A DNA stretch of 6,652 nucleotides from JBEKYH01 sp049511115 (GTDB lineage: Bacteria; Planctomycetota; Phycisphaerae; Tepidisphaerales; Tepidisphaeraceae): contig JBEKYH010000461.1 of assembly GCA_049511115.1 (NCBI GenBank), positions 1-6,652 of the forward strand, in the 5' to 3' direction. The notes below the pieces were generated by a model. That model made no database searches. It saw nothing but the letters and a program-made list of their open reading frames with translations, and was not told where the DNA came from. The position numbers and the translations under genes were made by a program. Positions 1 through 6,239 of this stretch are shown piece after piece; positions within the stretch are counted from its first letter, which is position 1, and every line of letters starts with the position of its first letter.

Positions 1-26
1 CCCTCTCCCTGAGTACAGGGCGAGGG
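1..26. repeat. Inverted repeat after the tail-tube-like gene, possible terminator
   Basis: CCCTCTCCCT (1-10) and AGGGCGAGGG (17-26) pair with one mismatch around GAGTAC. It begins 24 bases beyond the stop of the last gene. Whether a T-run follows on the minus strand is beyond the window edge, so terminator and dispersed repeat remain equally possible. Nothing else is recognised in 27-50. Confidence 0.5.
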
Positions 27-50
27 GGAATTGCAGGCGCGGTCTCGCCG

Positions 51-473
51 TCAGGTTGGATAGCTAAACGGCCCGCTGCTGACGCACGTGAATTGCGTCA
101 CGATATTCTCACCGCTCACGGGCAGCGTTTGCGGCGTGCCTGTCACCATCAGCGTGGGAAAGCTCCAGGCCGACCCGTCCAGTTGGCCGGCGGCGGATTG
201 GTGAAGATAGAGTTTCACGTTGGTGAGCAGCGTGCCGATTTGAATCGCCGCGGGAGCCTGGAAGGGGTTGTTGTCGAAATCATATTCGACGGAGATGGTT
301 ACCGTCGCGTTGAGCCACGCCGCTTCCACCTGGTCGTACGGGCCGGTCTTGGAATTGCGGAAGCGCGTGATCTGCGCCGTGGGGCGGACCTGCCAATCGG
401 TGATGGGCAATTCGACCGGCGGACTGCCCACCGAGGCGGTGCCGCCGACGCCGGAATAAAACTGCTGGGACAT
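51..473 (-). CDS. Probable tail tube protein
   Basis: 140 residues from ATG 473, chosen because CAAGGCATCCC precedes it; the longer open frame up to 539 would start inside a palindromic repeat and is rejected. Ends in TGA at 51. The protein is rich in predicted beta strands: VELPITDWQVRPTAQITRFR (20-39), a YDQVEAAWLNATVTISVEYDF stretch (46-66), IQIGTLLTNVKLYLHQ (78-92), SAWSFPTLMVTGTPQTLPVSG (101-121) and IVTQFTCVSSGPFSYP (124-139). The pattern of an early tryptophan strand, a conserved mid-protein G.......L.L, then 'W.f......v....lpV.....v...f...G.f.yP' resembles major tail tube proteins, which stack as hexamers to form the DNA channel of the tail. Position after the tail-terminator-like gene agrees. 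The assignment is by resemblance; another small tail protein is possible. A palindromic repeat lies between this gene and its upstream neighbour. Confidence 0.55.
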   Translation of the reverse strand: MSQQFYSGVGGTASVGSPPVELPITDWQVRPTAQITRFRNSKTGPYDQVEAAWLNATVTISVEYDFDNNPFQAPAAIQIGTLLTNVKLYLHQSAAGQLDGSAWSFPTLMVTGTPQTLPVSGENIVTQFTCVSSGPFSYPT

Positions 474-519
474 GGGATGCCTTGGAATGGGGGTTGTAAC
501 GTCTGGTTCGCAATGAGAC

Positions 520-575
520 GTAGGGTGGGCATCGCCCACCGCTTTTGGCGAAGAGGTGGGCGGTGCCCACCCTAC
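520..575. repeat. Paired palindromic intergenic repeat (GTAGGGTGGGC type)
   Basis: Arms 520-540 and 555-575 (21 bases each) are inverted copies with one mismatch, separated by GCTTTTGGCGAAGA. Each arm is itself a palindrome (GGTGGGC and GCCCACC around a three-base centre), so the unit resembles a REP/BIME element. It fills most of the 110-base gap between two virion genes. I associate this repeat type with planctomycete chromosomes; that link is from memory. Confidence 0.8.
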
Positions 576-583
576 AAATCGGT

Positions 584-1069
584 CTACAGACTTCTGCCCG
601 CGATGGTGAGGTTGTAGGCCACGTTGGTTCCGCCGCTGGTCGCGACCTGCAAATGGTCGGCGGTGGATGCAGTGACGGTCAAACCATTGGGAACGTGGAG
701 GATCAACGCCGAACCCGGCGGCACGGCGACGCCGGCGCTTGGGAGCCAGGTGACGGCAGTCGAGCCGCCGCCGACGGTGAGGGTGTTGGTGGCGTCCACG
801 TTCTCGAGGATCAGATCGACGACGTGGCCAAAGGAAATGGCGTTGCCGGCCGGGTCGGTCAGGCTCGAAAGCACCACCGAATCAGCCGAAGAACTGGACG
901 CGACGGTGCGGCCTTTGGTGTAAACCGTATCGACTTGGCCCGCCGACGCGCCGACGGCGTAGTTGGCGGTGATGGAATGATTCAGCGCTCCGGTGGCGGT
1001 GAATTTCCCGGCGCCGACGGGCACCGTGGCGGCGATTGCCGCGCCGAAACTTGGATGGCTGATGGCCAT
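584..1069 (-). CDS. Small beta-rich phage structural protein, function unknown
   Basis: 161 residues starting at ATG 1069, which is preceded by AAGGAG eight bases upstream, a strong ribosome site; TAG stop at 584. I do not recognise a named family. It has no signal peptide or membrane span, is poor in charged residues and rich in Ala, Thr, Val and Gly. The N-terminal 60 residues are low in complexity (ATVPVGAGKFTATGALNHSI). The C-terminal half looks like a beta sandwich: VVDLILENVDATNTLTVGGG (83-102), VAVPPGSALILHVPNGLTVT (114-133), STADHLQVATSGGTNVAYNLTIAG. The pattern 'N...t..ltvG......v.pG......G.tv.a.tad.L.v......Y.l...G' recurs in phage virion proteins that may coat heads or tails. Its place between neck-like and tube-like genes supports a virion protein. 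A decoration, fibre or tail accessory role are all possible. Confidence 0.6.
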   Translation of the reverse strand: MAISHPSFGAAIAATVPVGAGKFTATGALNHSITANYAVGASAGQVDTVYTKGRTVASSSSADSVVLSSLTDPAGNAISFGHVVDLILENVDATNTLTVGGGSTAVTWLPSAGVAVPPGSALILHVPNGLTVTASTADHLQVATSGGTNVAYNLTIAGRSL

Positions 1070-1098
1070 GTGTGTTGCTCCTTGATGTCAGAAGAAAT

Positions 1099-1593
1099 TT
1101 ACGATGCGGCCAGTTGCTGGCGAGCCAGATACAGACGCACTTCAATGGTGAACGCGGCTACCCAGCGCTGGGATCGCTGCGCCTCCGAGGCCGGCGACTG
1201 CGTGTCGTCGCGGCCGGTCTCGACGGAAAACCCTTTCACGCAGCTTAGCCCCAGGGTCGGCCCCGCTTTGACCAGGGCGATCAAAGCTTGGTACTTGAGC
1301 TGATTGAGCGGCACGACTCGCAACACGTCCGTCGTGAAAAACACGCGGTAGGACTGCGTGAATTGCACGGTCGTGCTGTTGCCGCCGAAGGGGGGAAGGG
1401 TGAATTCCCCCTGCAGGATTTTTACCTGCGGCGTGTCGCTTGCCTGCGTGGCCGGCTTGAACTGCTGAAACAGCGGATCGGTCGTGTCAATGAAATTGCC
1501 GGGCAGGACCAGCGCCGCCAACGCGGGCTGGTTCTCAAACGCGGCGAAAATCGCCTCGTGTGCGGCGGTGAAAGGATCCCAGGGGTCGGCCAT
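1099..1593 (-). CDS. Probable tail-terminator / head-tail joining protein
   Basis: 164 residues, first gene after the capsid gene and its terminator. The sequence begins MADPWDPFTAAHEAIFAAFE, then NQPALAALVLPGNFID, a DTPQVKILQGEFTLPPFGG segment (53-71), STTVQFTQSYRVFFTTD (73-89), NQLKYQALIALVKAG, and ends with WVAAFTIEVRLYLARQQ. An amphipathic N-terminal helix, a 'D.P.v.i' strand, a central antiparallel pair and a final beta strand resemble small phage neck proteins of the tail-terminator type (lambda gpU-like role: capping the tail tube and joining it to the head). This is shape and position resemblance, not a firm family match; a minor tail or head-completion protein is the alternative. The ATG at 1593 has only a weak GAG-type ribosome site upstream. 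TAA stop at 1099; the next gene starts 29 bases on. Confidence 0.55.
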   Translation of the reverse strand: MADPWDPFTAAHEAIFAAFENQPALAALVLPGNFIDTTDPLFQQFKPATQASDTPQVKILQGEFTLPPFGGNSTTVQFTQSYRVFFTTDVLRVVPLNQLKYQALIALVKAGPTLGLSCVKGFSVETGRDDTQSPASEAQRSQRWVAAFTIEVRLYLARQQLAAS

Positions 1594-1626
1594 ATGAGTG
1601 CGCTCGGGTTGGATACGCTCAGGTTT

Positions 1627-1662
1627 GAAAAGCGGCGCGCCGACGCGAATCGACGCGCCGCC
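1627..1662 (-). terminator. Rho-independent terminator after the capsid gene
   Basis: On the minus strand GCGGCGCG (1661-1654) pairs with CGCGCCGC (1639-1632) across a 14-base loop, followed directly by TTTTC (1631-1627). An eight-pair all-GC stem with a short T-run fits an intrinsic terminator. It lies about 30 bases after the capsid stop and before the tail-terminator-like gene. Leaky termination here would give more capsid mRNA than tail mRNA. No promoter is recognised downstream, so read-through is presumably needed for the tail genes. Confidence 0.6.
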
Positions 1663-1689
1663 TGGAGGAGGAATCAGACAAGTGGTGAA

Positions 1690-2803
1690 TCAGACCACCG
1701 TGGCGATGAAGATCGCCTGCGGGTTTTTGATGGCCGGCAGGAAGGTATCGCCGGCGACGATCTTAGCCGTGACCGGATCGTCGATCTGCCGCCCGTAGGC
1801 AAACATGCCGTGGGCGATTTGCATCCGATCCACGATCGACGCCTCGTCGCTCGCGACGCGGCCGATGTCGGTGGGAACGGCATACGAGCCTTCGAGGACG
1901 CCAATCCATTCAGGGGAGGGATCGGGAGTGAAGAGCACCTGGTCGTCGCCCACCAGCGGCTGGTTGTTGCCGTTCTGATCCTGGAAGAAGGAGTAATACG
2001 CCTTGTGCCAGGTGAGGCCGAGCAACGGATTGGGAATGTCGGCGGTCTCGACGAATCCGTTGTTAAACGACGTATTGCGATAGAAGTAATTACCCAGATT
2101 CGTGTTGCCGGTCAGGTAATGGGTGATGTTCTTGCCGTAGAACGCGTGCTTGAGTTCGTAGCCGGTGAGCTGGACAGCGGCTTGCAGCAGGGCCTGAATC
2201 TGCTGGTCGATATTGGTGCTGGCATTGCTCCAGGCCGTGCCGCCGAGGATAGGCGTGCCGGTGTTGAACGGGTCAAGATGGCCGATGTTGCCGGTGGGGA
2301 TGCCGTAGCTGACGGTAGTCGCGGCATTGGTGGAATTGGGGAGCAGATTGCCGACATTGTCGAAACAAATCTGCCCCTGGAAGAGCGCGCTGGTCATCGC
2401 GGCCACGCGCAGGTTGGCGAAGCGCCGCTTGAATTCCTTGATCTGCCGCGTGACTTCAGCAATCCCCAGCCGCTGCTTGCTGAGGTCGTTGTAAGCCAGC
2501 AGGTTGATATACGCCGAGACGGGAAGGCTGATCGATTCGATGGAGTGGATCAGCTTGACGGCCTTTTTGCCCACGTTGAGGAACTGCGCCGCCTTGGACG
2601 CGGCGCCGTAGGCGCTGAGCGTGGCCGTGGCGCGCTGGCCGGTGAAGACGGTGTATTCGCCGGTGTCGCCATCGACTTGGCCGTTGGCCATCGACGCGAT
2701 AGAACTCCGCGGGGAACGGGTCAGGAATGCCGCTGGTGGTGGCCTGGATCATGCCGACCAGGTTGGGACCGCCGAGAATGTCGTTGATGTTGTAGGAAGC
2801 CAT
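1690..2803 (-). CDS. Major capsid protein (lambda gpE-like), interrupted by a frameshift near the N-terminus
   Basis: Main shell protein of the head. Translation starts at ATG 2803 after CGAGGTTCCCTA (GAGG, seven-base spacer) and reads MASYNINDILGGPNLVGM, then IPDPFPAEFYRV. After about residue 37 this frame becomes Arg/His-rich nonsense, running on to 2456. Capsid-like sequence resumes in the +1 frame at 2691 (MANGQVDGDTGEYTVFTGQR) for 333 residues to TGA at 1690. Joined, the protein is about 370 residues, near the 341 of lambda gpE. Recognisable stretches are VGKKAVKLIHSIESISLPVS, YNDLSKQRLGIAEVTRQI, RFANLRVAAMTSALFQGQI, AAVQLTGYELKHAFYGKNI, ADIPNPLLGLTWHKAYYSFF and PEWIGVLEGSYAVPTDIG; these fit the E-type capsid family. 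The +1 frame is closed upstream by TGA at 2751-2749, so the crossing lies after that. The ATG at 2691 has no ribosome site. The cause may be a real mutation, a one-base sequence error, or recoding. A terminator follows. Confidence 0.85.
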
Positions 2804-2849
2804 TAGGGAACCTCGAATTGGTTAGTTGGATCGTTGAGCGATGGAAAGC

Positions 2850-2945
2850 AGGACTGAGGACTGAGGACTGAGGGCCGAGAGGCAGACAAATACGGGCGCC
2901 TGCGTGGGACTTCGTCTTTTAACTCAGTCCTCAGCACTCAGTCCT
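2850..2945. repeat. GGACTGA tandem repeat with inverted copy
   Basis: Three 7-base GGACTGA units run in tandem at 2851-2871. The 23-base arm 2850-2872 has an inverted copy at 2923-2945 with two mismatches; the 50-base interior (2873-2922) shows no gene or motif I recognise. It occupies most of the 149-base gap between the decoration and capsid genes, so a large hairpin can form in the mRNA about 45 bases before the capsid ribosome site. There is no following T-run on the minus strand, so it is not an evident intrinsic terminator. Confidence 0.8.
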
Positions 2946-2952
2946 CGGGCAT

Positions 2953-3660
2953 TTACCCGGTGATGTCGTCGGAGAAAGTCACGTTGGAGGAGAACGCCTT
3001 GAGCGCCGCCTTCACGTACGCCTGCAGCGATGTATCGGCCGGGTAATTCACGATCATCTGGCTGTTGATGGTGCCGCCGCCGAGGAGGAGGCGCGGGTCG
3101 AAGACATCGACGCGGTTGACGTTGGTCTGGTCGGTCACCTTGATGCCATAAAGGTCGGTCACCATAGTCAGGATCGCGTCGCTGCCGTCGGTCGGCTGGA
3201 TGAGTGACAGCGTGACTGCCGCGGCGCTGGTGGCCGAGCAGGTGATCGCGCCGGTGGATGTGTTCACGGCGGTGTAGGTCACGACCTGCGTCGCGACGGT
3301 GCCGGCGGCGGAGGGAGGGCCGGTCAGTTTGAACGTGCCGGTTGCGCCGATGCGGCGGACGATCTCGGCGGCGGTGTTGACGTCGGTCTGGATCGTCGTC
3401 GCGCCCGATGCCGTGGCGCTGCTCGTCAGGCCCAGTATGCTGTTGGCGTACTTTTTGGTCGCGGTGACGCGGCCCATCAGCGTGCCGGCCAGGATCTCAA
3501 AGACATAGGGGGCATTGGATGGGCAGCTCGTCAGGTTGCCATCGACCGTGACGGGAACAGCGACGAACTGGGCGCGCTCGCGCCCGGAATAAAAGACTTC
3601 GCGCGGTGTGGCCGTGAGATTGAGCAGCACGCCGGGCTTGCCGTTGGGGACGTTGAACAT
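2953..3660 (-). CDS. Head decoration protein (lambda gpD-like, enlarged)
   Basis: Predicted 235-residue capsid decoration protein, which would bind the outside of the expanded head and stabilise it. The start ATG at 3660 is preceded by CGAGGTAAACC, a GAGG ribosome site at good spacing; the stop is TAA at 2953. The N-terminal half has the decoration-protein pattern: FNVPNGKPGVLLNLTATPREVFYS, a valine-rich VAVPVTVDGN strand, then FEILAGTLMGRVTATKKYA (54-72), where 'aGtvlGrvT.tgky' is characteristic. Residues about 78-152 form a Thr/Ser/Ala-rich beta insert (TGTFKLTGPPSAAGTV, VVTYTAVNTSTGAITCS) not present in the roughly 110-residue lambda protein. The C-terminal part, DGSDAILTMVTDLYGIKVTD (158-177) followed by DPRLLLGGGTINSQMIVNYP (188-207), resumes the typical pattern. 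It lies just before the capsid gene, where decoration genes sit in lambda-like clusters. Some such proteins are annotated only as structural proteins. Confidence 0.75.
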   Translation of the reverse strand: MFNVPNGKPGVLLNLTATPREVFYSGRERAQFVAVPVTVDGNLTSCPSNAPYVFEILAGTLMGRVTATKKYANSILGLTSSATASGATTIQTDVNTAAEIVRRIGATGTFKLTGPPSAAGTVATQVVTYTAVNTSTGAITCSATSAAAVTLSLIQPTDGSDAILTMVTDLYGIKVTDQTNVNRVDVFDPRLLLGGGTINSQMIVNYPADTSLQAYVKAALKAFSSNVTFSDDITG

Positions 3661-3703
3661 GGTTTACCTCGATTGGGAAGGAACAAGTTGAGAAGATGAG
3701 TTA

Positions 3704-4267
3704 TTACAGAGCGACGCATTTGCCGTTGGCCATGGCGGCCATTTTTTCATAGAGCGGGGGACCAGCGGGAGGCGCTTCGCCGGGGACCGCTCGCGGCAGG
3801 GCGGTAAGACCCGATGGCTGAGCGCCGGTGCGCTGGCCGGGAAGAATCGGCCGGTTGTCGGCCAGGGCCGTGAAGACGGAGAGCGCCAGCGTTTCGGGTA
3901 ATGCATCGTGACGCGAAAGTCCGATAACCACGGAATCGCCTTGTGGAATCAGGCGTGCCAGCAGCGCGTCGGCGACGGCGGGCGTGAGCGCCCCGCGCGT
4001 GATGCACAAATCGCGCTTGGTCCTGACCGCATCGAGTAGAGCCTGGCGGACTTGCGAATCGGCGGGGTCGGCAAGACTTAGGTCGGCCTGCCCCGCGGGC
4101 GGCTCGGCCGCATCGGGCGGCGAGGCGATGCCTTGGGCGATCAGCGATTGAACGAACTGGAGAATCTTCTCCAGCTTTTGTTCATCCGGGGCATCCGATA
4201 GCCCCGGGATGAGATCGTGCAGCGTCGAGAGGTTCTCCTCGCTGCACGGCAGCAGTTTTTGAGCCAT
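3704..4267 (-). CDS. Nested scaffold protein from an internal in-frame start
   Basis: Within the protease gene, codon 197 is an ATG (4265-4267) in a MAQKLLPCSEENLSTLHDLI context. It is preceded on the minus strand by AAAGGAG, with seven bases (AGCCCAC) before the ATG, at least as good as any ribosome site in this window. Translation from here gives 187 residues sharing the C-terminus of the protease-scaffold protein. The product starts with an acidic, probably helical region (DAPDEQKLEKILQFVQSLIA), continues through a Pro/Ala-rich stretch and ends at the same TAA TAA. This matches the known nested arrangement of lambda C/Nu3 and Mu I/Z, where the short form is the abundant internal scaffold on which the capsid protein assembles and the long form brings the protease in. 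Expression of the short form is inferred from the start signal. Confidence 0.72.
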   Translation of the reverse strand: MAQKLLPCSEENLSTLHDLIPGLSDAPDEQKLEKILQFVQSLIAQGIASPPDAAEPPAGQADLSLADPADSQVRQALLDAVRTKRDLCITRGALTPAVADALLARLIPQGDSVVIGLSRHDALPETLALSVFTALADNRPILPGQRTGAQPSGLTALPRAVPGEAPPAGPPLYEKMAAMANGKCVAL

Positions 4268-4855
4268 GTGGGCTCTCCTTTGCGGAGGGGAAACCCTCCC
4301 GTTAGACGAGTGTGCCGCGGCGAGAGTGAGCACTCCTGCCGGCGCGGCGCCGGCGAGGGTGGAGGAAACGCGAAGACGAGAGCGAGCGGCGCGGGCGTCG
4401 TGCAAATCGCCGGCGGGTTCAAAAGGCAGAGTTTCGGCGGCGAGAAATTCCCCTTGACCAGGCACCACCGGGACAGGCGTCAGGGCGACATGCACGATCG
4501 CGTCGTGGTAGATATGCCCATGCCCGTCGATGAACGAAGGGGCCACGCCGATGGAGACCTGATTCCGCGCCGCGTCGCGGATGGCGTCGGCGCCGATGAG
4601 TTGGCACAGGGCCATCAATCGGTCGCCGACGCGGCGCAGGGCCAGGACATATCCGCGATTGTCTGCGGCGGCGTCGGAGTGATCGGCCGGTATATGCACG
4701 CGCACGCCATTGGCGGACATGCGCCAAAAGGTGTGCGCCCAGTGGTCGAGCCGCCGGCGATCAACGCGGACGGTGAACCGCTTGGTCGGATGCCGATAGC
4801 GGCCGACGCGGATGAGGTCTTTCCAGAGACGAAGGTTGGGTTGGGTGTGGGTCAT
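3704..4855 (-). CDS. Head maturation protease with C-terminal scaffold domain (Mu gpI / lambda gpC-like arrangement)
   Basis: Predicted 383-residue prohead protease fused to an assembly scaffold. Residues about 20-140 look like the protease fold: RHPTKRFTVRVDRRRLDHW, then IPADHSD with His59, GYVLALRRVGDRLMALCQL, then NQVSIGVAPSF with Ser101, and DAIVHVALTPVPVVPG with His122. His59 and Ser101 are plausible catalytic residues by analogy with phage and herpesvirus-type assembly proteases. His122 could be the third member, which is an inference. Residues about 140-196 are an Ala/Arg-rich linker. Residues 197-383 are the scaffold part, helical around 205-235 and Pro/Ala-rich towards the end, finishing LYEKMAAMANGKCVAL. 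The ATG at 4855 overlaps the portal stop by four bases. The end carries tandem TAA TAA stops (3706-3701). The protease would cut scaffold, and perhaps itself, once the prohead has formed. Position between portal and decoration/capsid genes supports the role; the exact peptidase family is unresolved. Confidence 0.78.
   Translation of the reverse strand: MTHTQPNLRLWKDLIRVGRYRHPTKRFTVRVDRRRLDHWAHTFWRMSANGVRVHIPADHSDAAADNRGYVLALRRVGDRLMALCQLIGADAIRDAARNQVSIGVAPSFIDGHGHIYHDAIVHVALTPVPVVPGQGEFLAAETLPFEPAGDLHDARAARSRLRVSSTLAGAAPAGVLTLAAAHSSNGRVSPPQRRAHMAQKLLPCSEENLSTLHDLIPGLSDAPDEQKLEKILQFVQSLIAQGIASPPDAAEPPAGQADLSLADPADSQVRQALLDAVRTKRDLCITRGALTPAVADALLARLIPQGDSVVIGLSRHDALPETLALSVFTALADNRPILPGQRTGAQPSGLTALPRAVPGEAPPAGPPLYEKMAAMANGKCVAL
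4268..4284 (-). promoter_or_regulatory. Strong internal Shine-Dalgarno for the nested scaffold
   Basis: Reading the minus strand, CAAAGGAGAGCCCAC stands immediately before the ATG at 4267. AAAGGAG is a near-perfect anti-16S match at optimal distance, although the site lies inside an open coding frame where none is needed for the long protein. It decides the call of a separately translated scaffold. Confidence 0.7.
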
Positions 4856-6207
4856 GGTTGTTCAGTTGGAGCAAGCGGGACAGCCAGATCGGCCAGCAGC
4901 GCATCCATATCGATCCGCGCGGCGAGCTGGGGTCCCAATGTCGGATTGGCCAGCAAACCCTGCACGATTGCGCGGCGGGTTTCCGTTGAATCGTCGGATA
5001 GGGGATTGGGCGCGATGGTCACTGCGTCGCGCGCGGCCGGGCCGAAGTTGGCGACCAGCAGGGGATTGACCAGTTGCTGATTGACGGCAAAGGCCAGGTC
5101 GAGGTCTACAAGCTCGCTGTCGAGCAGGCCGGTGTCGGTGTGAACGGCGGCGTCGGCGCGGGTGCCGTGCGTGGCTTCGAGGCCGGCCCGTTCGGGACGC
5201 AGCCAGCCGCGGAACATGAGCTTGTCCAGATAATTCAGCGTGTTCAGCAGACCCGCGGCATGGTCGGCGGCGCCGGCTTCGAAGGCGGAGAGAACCCACT
5301 GGCTCTTACCGGCCAGGGCGGCGGCGGATTCGAGAGCGCGAGGGTCGGAGCCATCGGCTACGACGGAAGCGAACAGGTTGGGCAGGCGCACGCTGCGGCC
5401 CTGTGAGACGGCGTCGAGAATCTGCTGGGCTAAAAAGTCATTGCTGCGGTCGGCGCCCGATGCGTCGCGGCTGGTGCCTTCGGGGTAATGAAGCTGAATG
5501 ACCAGGCCGGCGACTTTCTTCAGATATTGGCCGAGTTTCTCAGCCACTTGCAAAGCCGGACCCCAGGCCTGATGGCGGATATTTTCGTGGCGGCTGCGGC
5601 CGTACAGATCGTCGGCCTCGCCGTCGTAGGTGAAGAGAAATGCCTTGCCTTCGGCGGCTCGTAACGTGATCGGCGGTGAATTGCCGGGGCGGTTTTCCAA
5701 ACCCGCGAAGTCACCATCGTCGCCGGCGAGAATCGCGGTGACATCCGGCAACAGCGGCTTGACGCGGCTGATGCAGAGTTGGCCGCCCTGTTCTTCCCAG
5801 ACGATTTCGCCGCCGAACCAGCCGTAATCGAGAGCGCGGAGGGCGTCACGCACGAGCCGTGGTCGCAAGGGGTCAATTGTCTGGCGTGCAAAGTCGAGCC
5901 AATGCTGCGGCGCGCCGGGGCGGAGGACGAAGTCCCAGGCGTTGCGATAGACGGGCGAGAGGACAATCGAGCGGGCCAGGGCGATGGTCGGATGCGCGTT
6001 CATCCGCCGGTAGGTTTCGTAGGTTCCTGATGCCGGGGCGGCAAAGGAACCAAGGGAAACCGTCGCCACGCCGGGGAGAGAGGCGTTGCGGGTTTGCTGG
6101 CCGCTTTGCGTTCCGAGCGGCGGCTTGGATTTGAGGCGCAGCGATTTGCGTAAGGCGGCGCCCGTGCGCCGGGCGCGGCTGAGCAAGGCGGTCATTGTGG
6201 GCGGCAT
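4852..6207 (-). CDS. Phage portal protein (DUF935 / Mu gp29-like)
   Basis: Predicted portal: the dodecameric ring at the prohead vertex through which DNA enters and to which the tail joins. With the ATG at 6205-6207 it has 451 residues, within the usual portal range. The start is chosen because the upstream part of the open frame is an Arg/Pro-rich shadow of terminase, and CAGGGA lies 12 bases before this ATG. A second in-frame ATG at 6195 is an alternative. A basic N-terminus (about 9-28) precedes YRRMNAHPTIALARSIVLSP (67-86). Then come ALDYGWFGGEIVWEE (125-139), KAFLFTYDGEADDLYGRS (188-205), a helical KLGQYLKKVAGLVIQLHYPEG stretch (about 224-244), and RGWLRPERAGLEATHGTR (333-350) with VNQQLVNPLLVANFGP (375-390). 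The 'dYG..E.vWe' and '...GrS' signatures fit DUF935-type portals. The stop overlaps the next start as ATGA (4852-4855), suggesting translational coupling to the protease. The family assignment is by motif resemblance, not a search. Confidence 0.85.
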   Translation of the reverse strand: MPPTMTALLSRARRTGAALRKSLRLKSKPPLGTQSGQQTRNASLPGVATVSLGSFAAPASGTYETYRRMNAHPTIALARSIVLSPVYRNAWDFVLRPGAPQHWLDFARQTIDPLRPRLVRDALRALDYGWFGGEIVWEEQGGQLCISRVKPLLPDVTAILAGDDGDFAGLENRPGNSPPITLRAAEGKAFLFTYDGEADDLYGRSRHENIRHQAWGPALQVAEKLGQYLKKVAGLVIQLHYPEGTSRDASGADRSNDFLAQQILDAVSQGRSVRLPNLFASVVADGSDPRALESAAALAGKSQWVLSAFEAGAADHAAGLLNTLNYLDKLMFRGWLRPERAGLEATHGTRADAAVHTDTGLLDSELVDLDLAFAVNQQLVNPLLVANFGPAARDAVTIAPNPLSDDSTETRRAIVQGLLANPTLGPQLAARIDMDALLADLAVPLAPTEQP

Positions 6208-6239
6208 GGTGATTGGTTGTCCCTGGGTAAAGAGTGATG

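Noticed and set aside
474..539. Longer start for the tail-tube-like gene
   Set aside because: The upstream start lies inside a palindromic repeat; the ATG at 473 has its own ribosome site.
520..575. CRISPR repeat or tRNA-like structure
   Set aside because: There are only two inverted arms and no regularly spaced direct repeats or spacers, and no tRNA arms or anticodon loop can be drawn.
2689..2691. Independent start of a separate 333-residue capsid gene
   Set aside because: No ribosome site precedes it, and the preceding frame encodes a well-initiated, capsid-like N-terminus that ends exactly there.
1288..2787. 499-codon open frame on the plus strand, antisense to the capsid and tail-terminator-like genes
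   Set aside because: The product is Arg/Gly/Val/Asp-rich without any domain pattern. It is the reverse-frame shadow of GC-rich minus-strand genes and crosses a terminator and an intergenic gap.
4217..5080. 287-codon plus-strand open frame opposite protease and portal
   Set aside because: Composition is typical of an antisense shadow, no ribosome site, and the minus-strand genes here are convincing.
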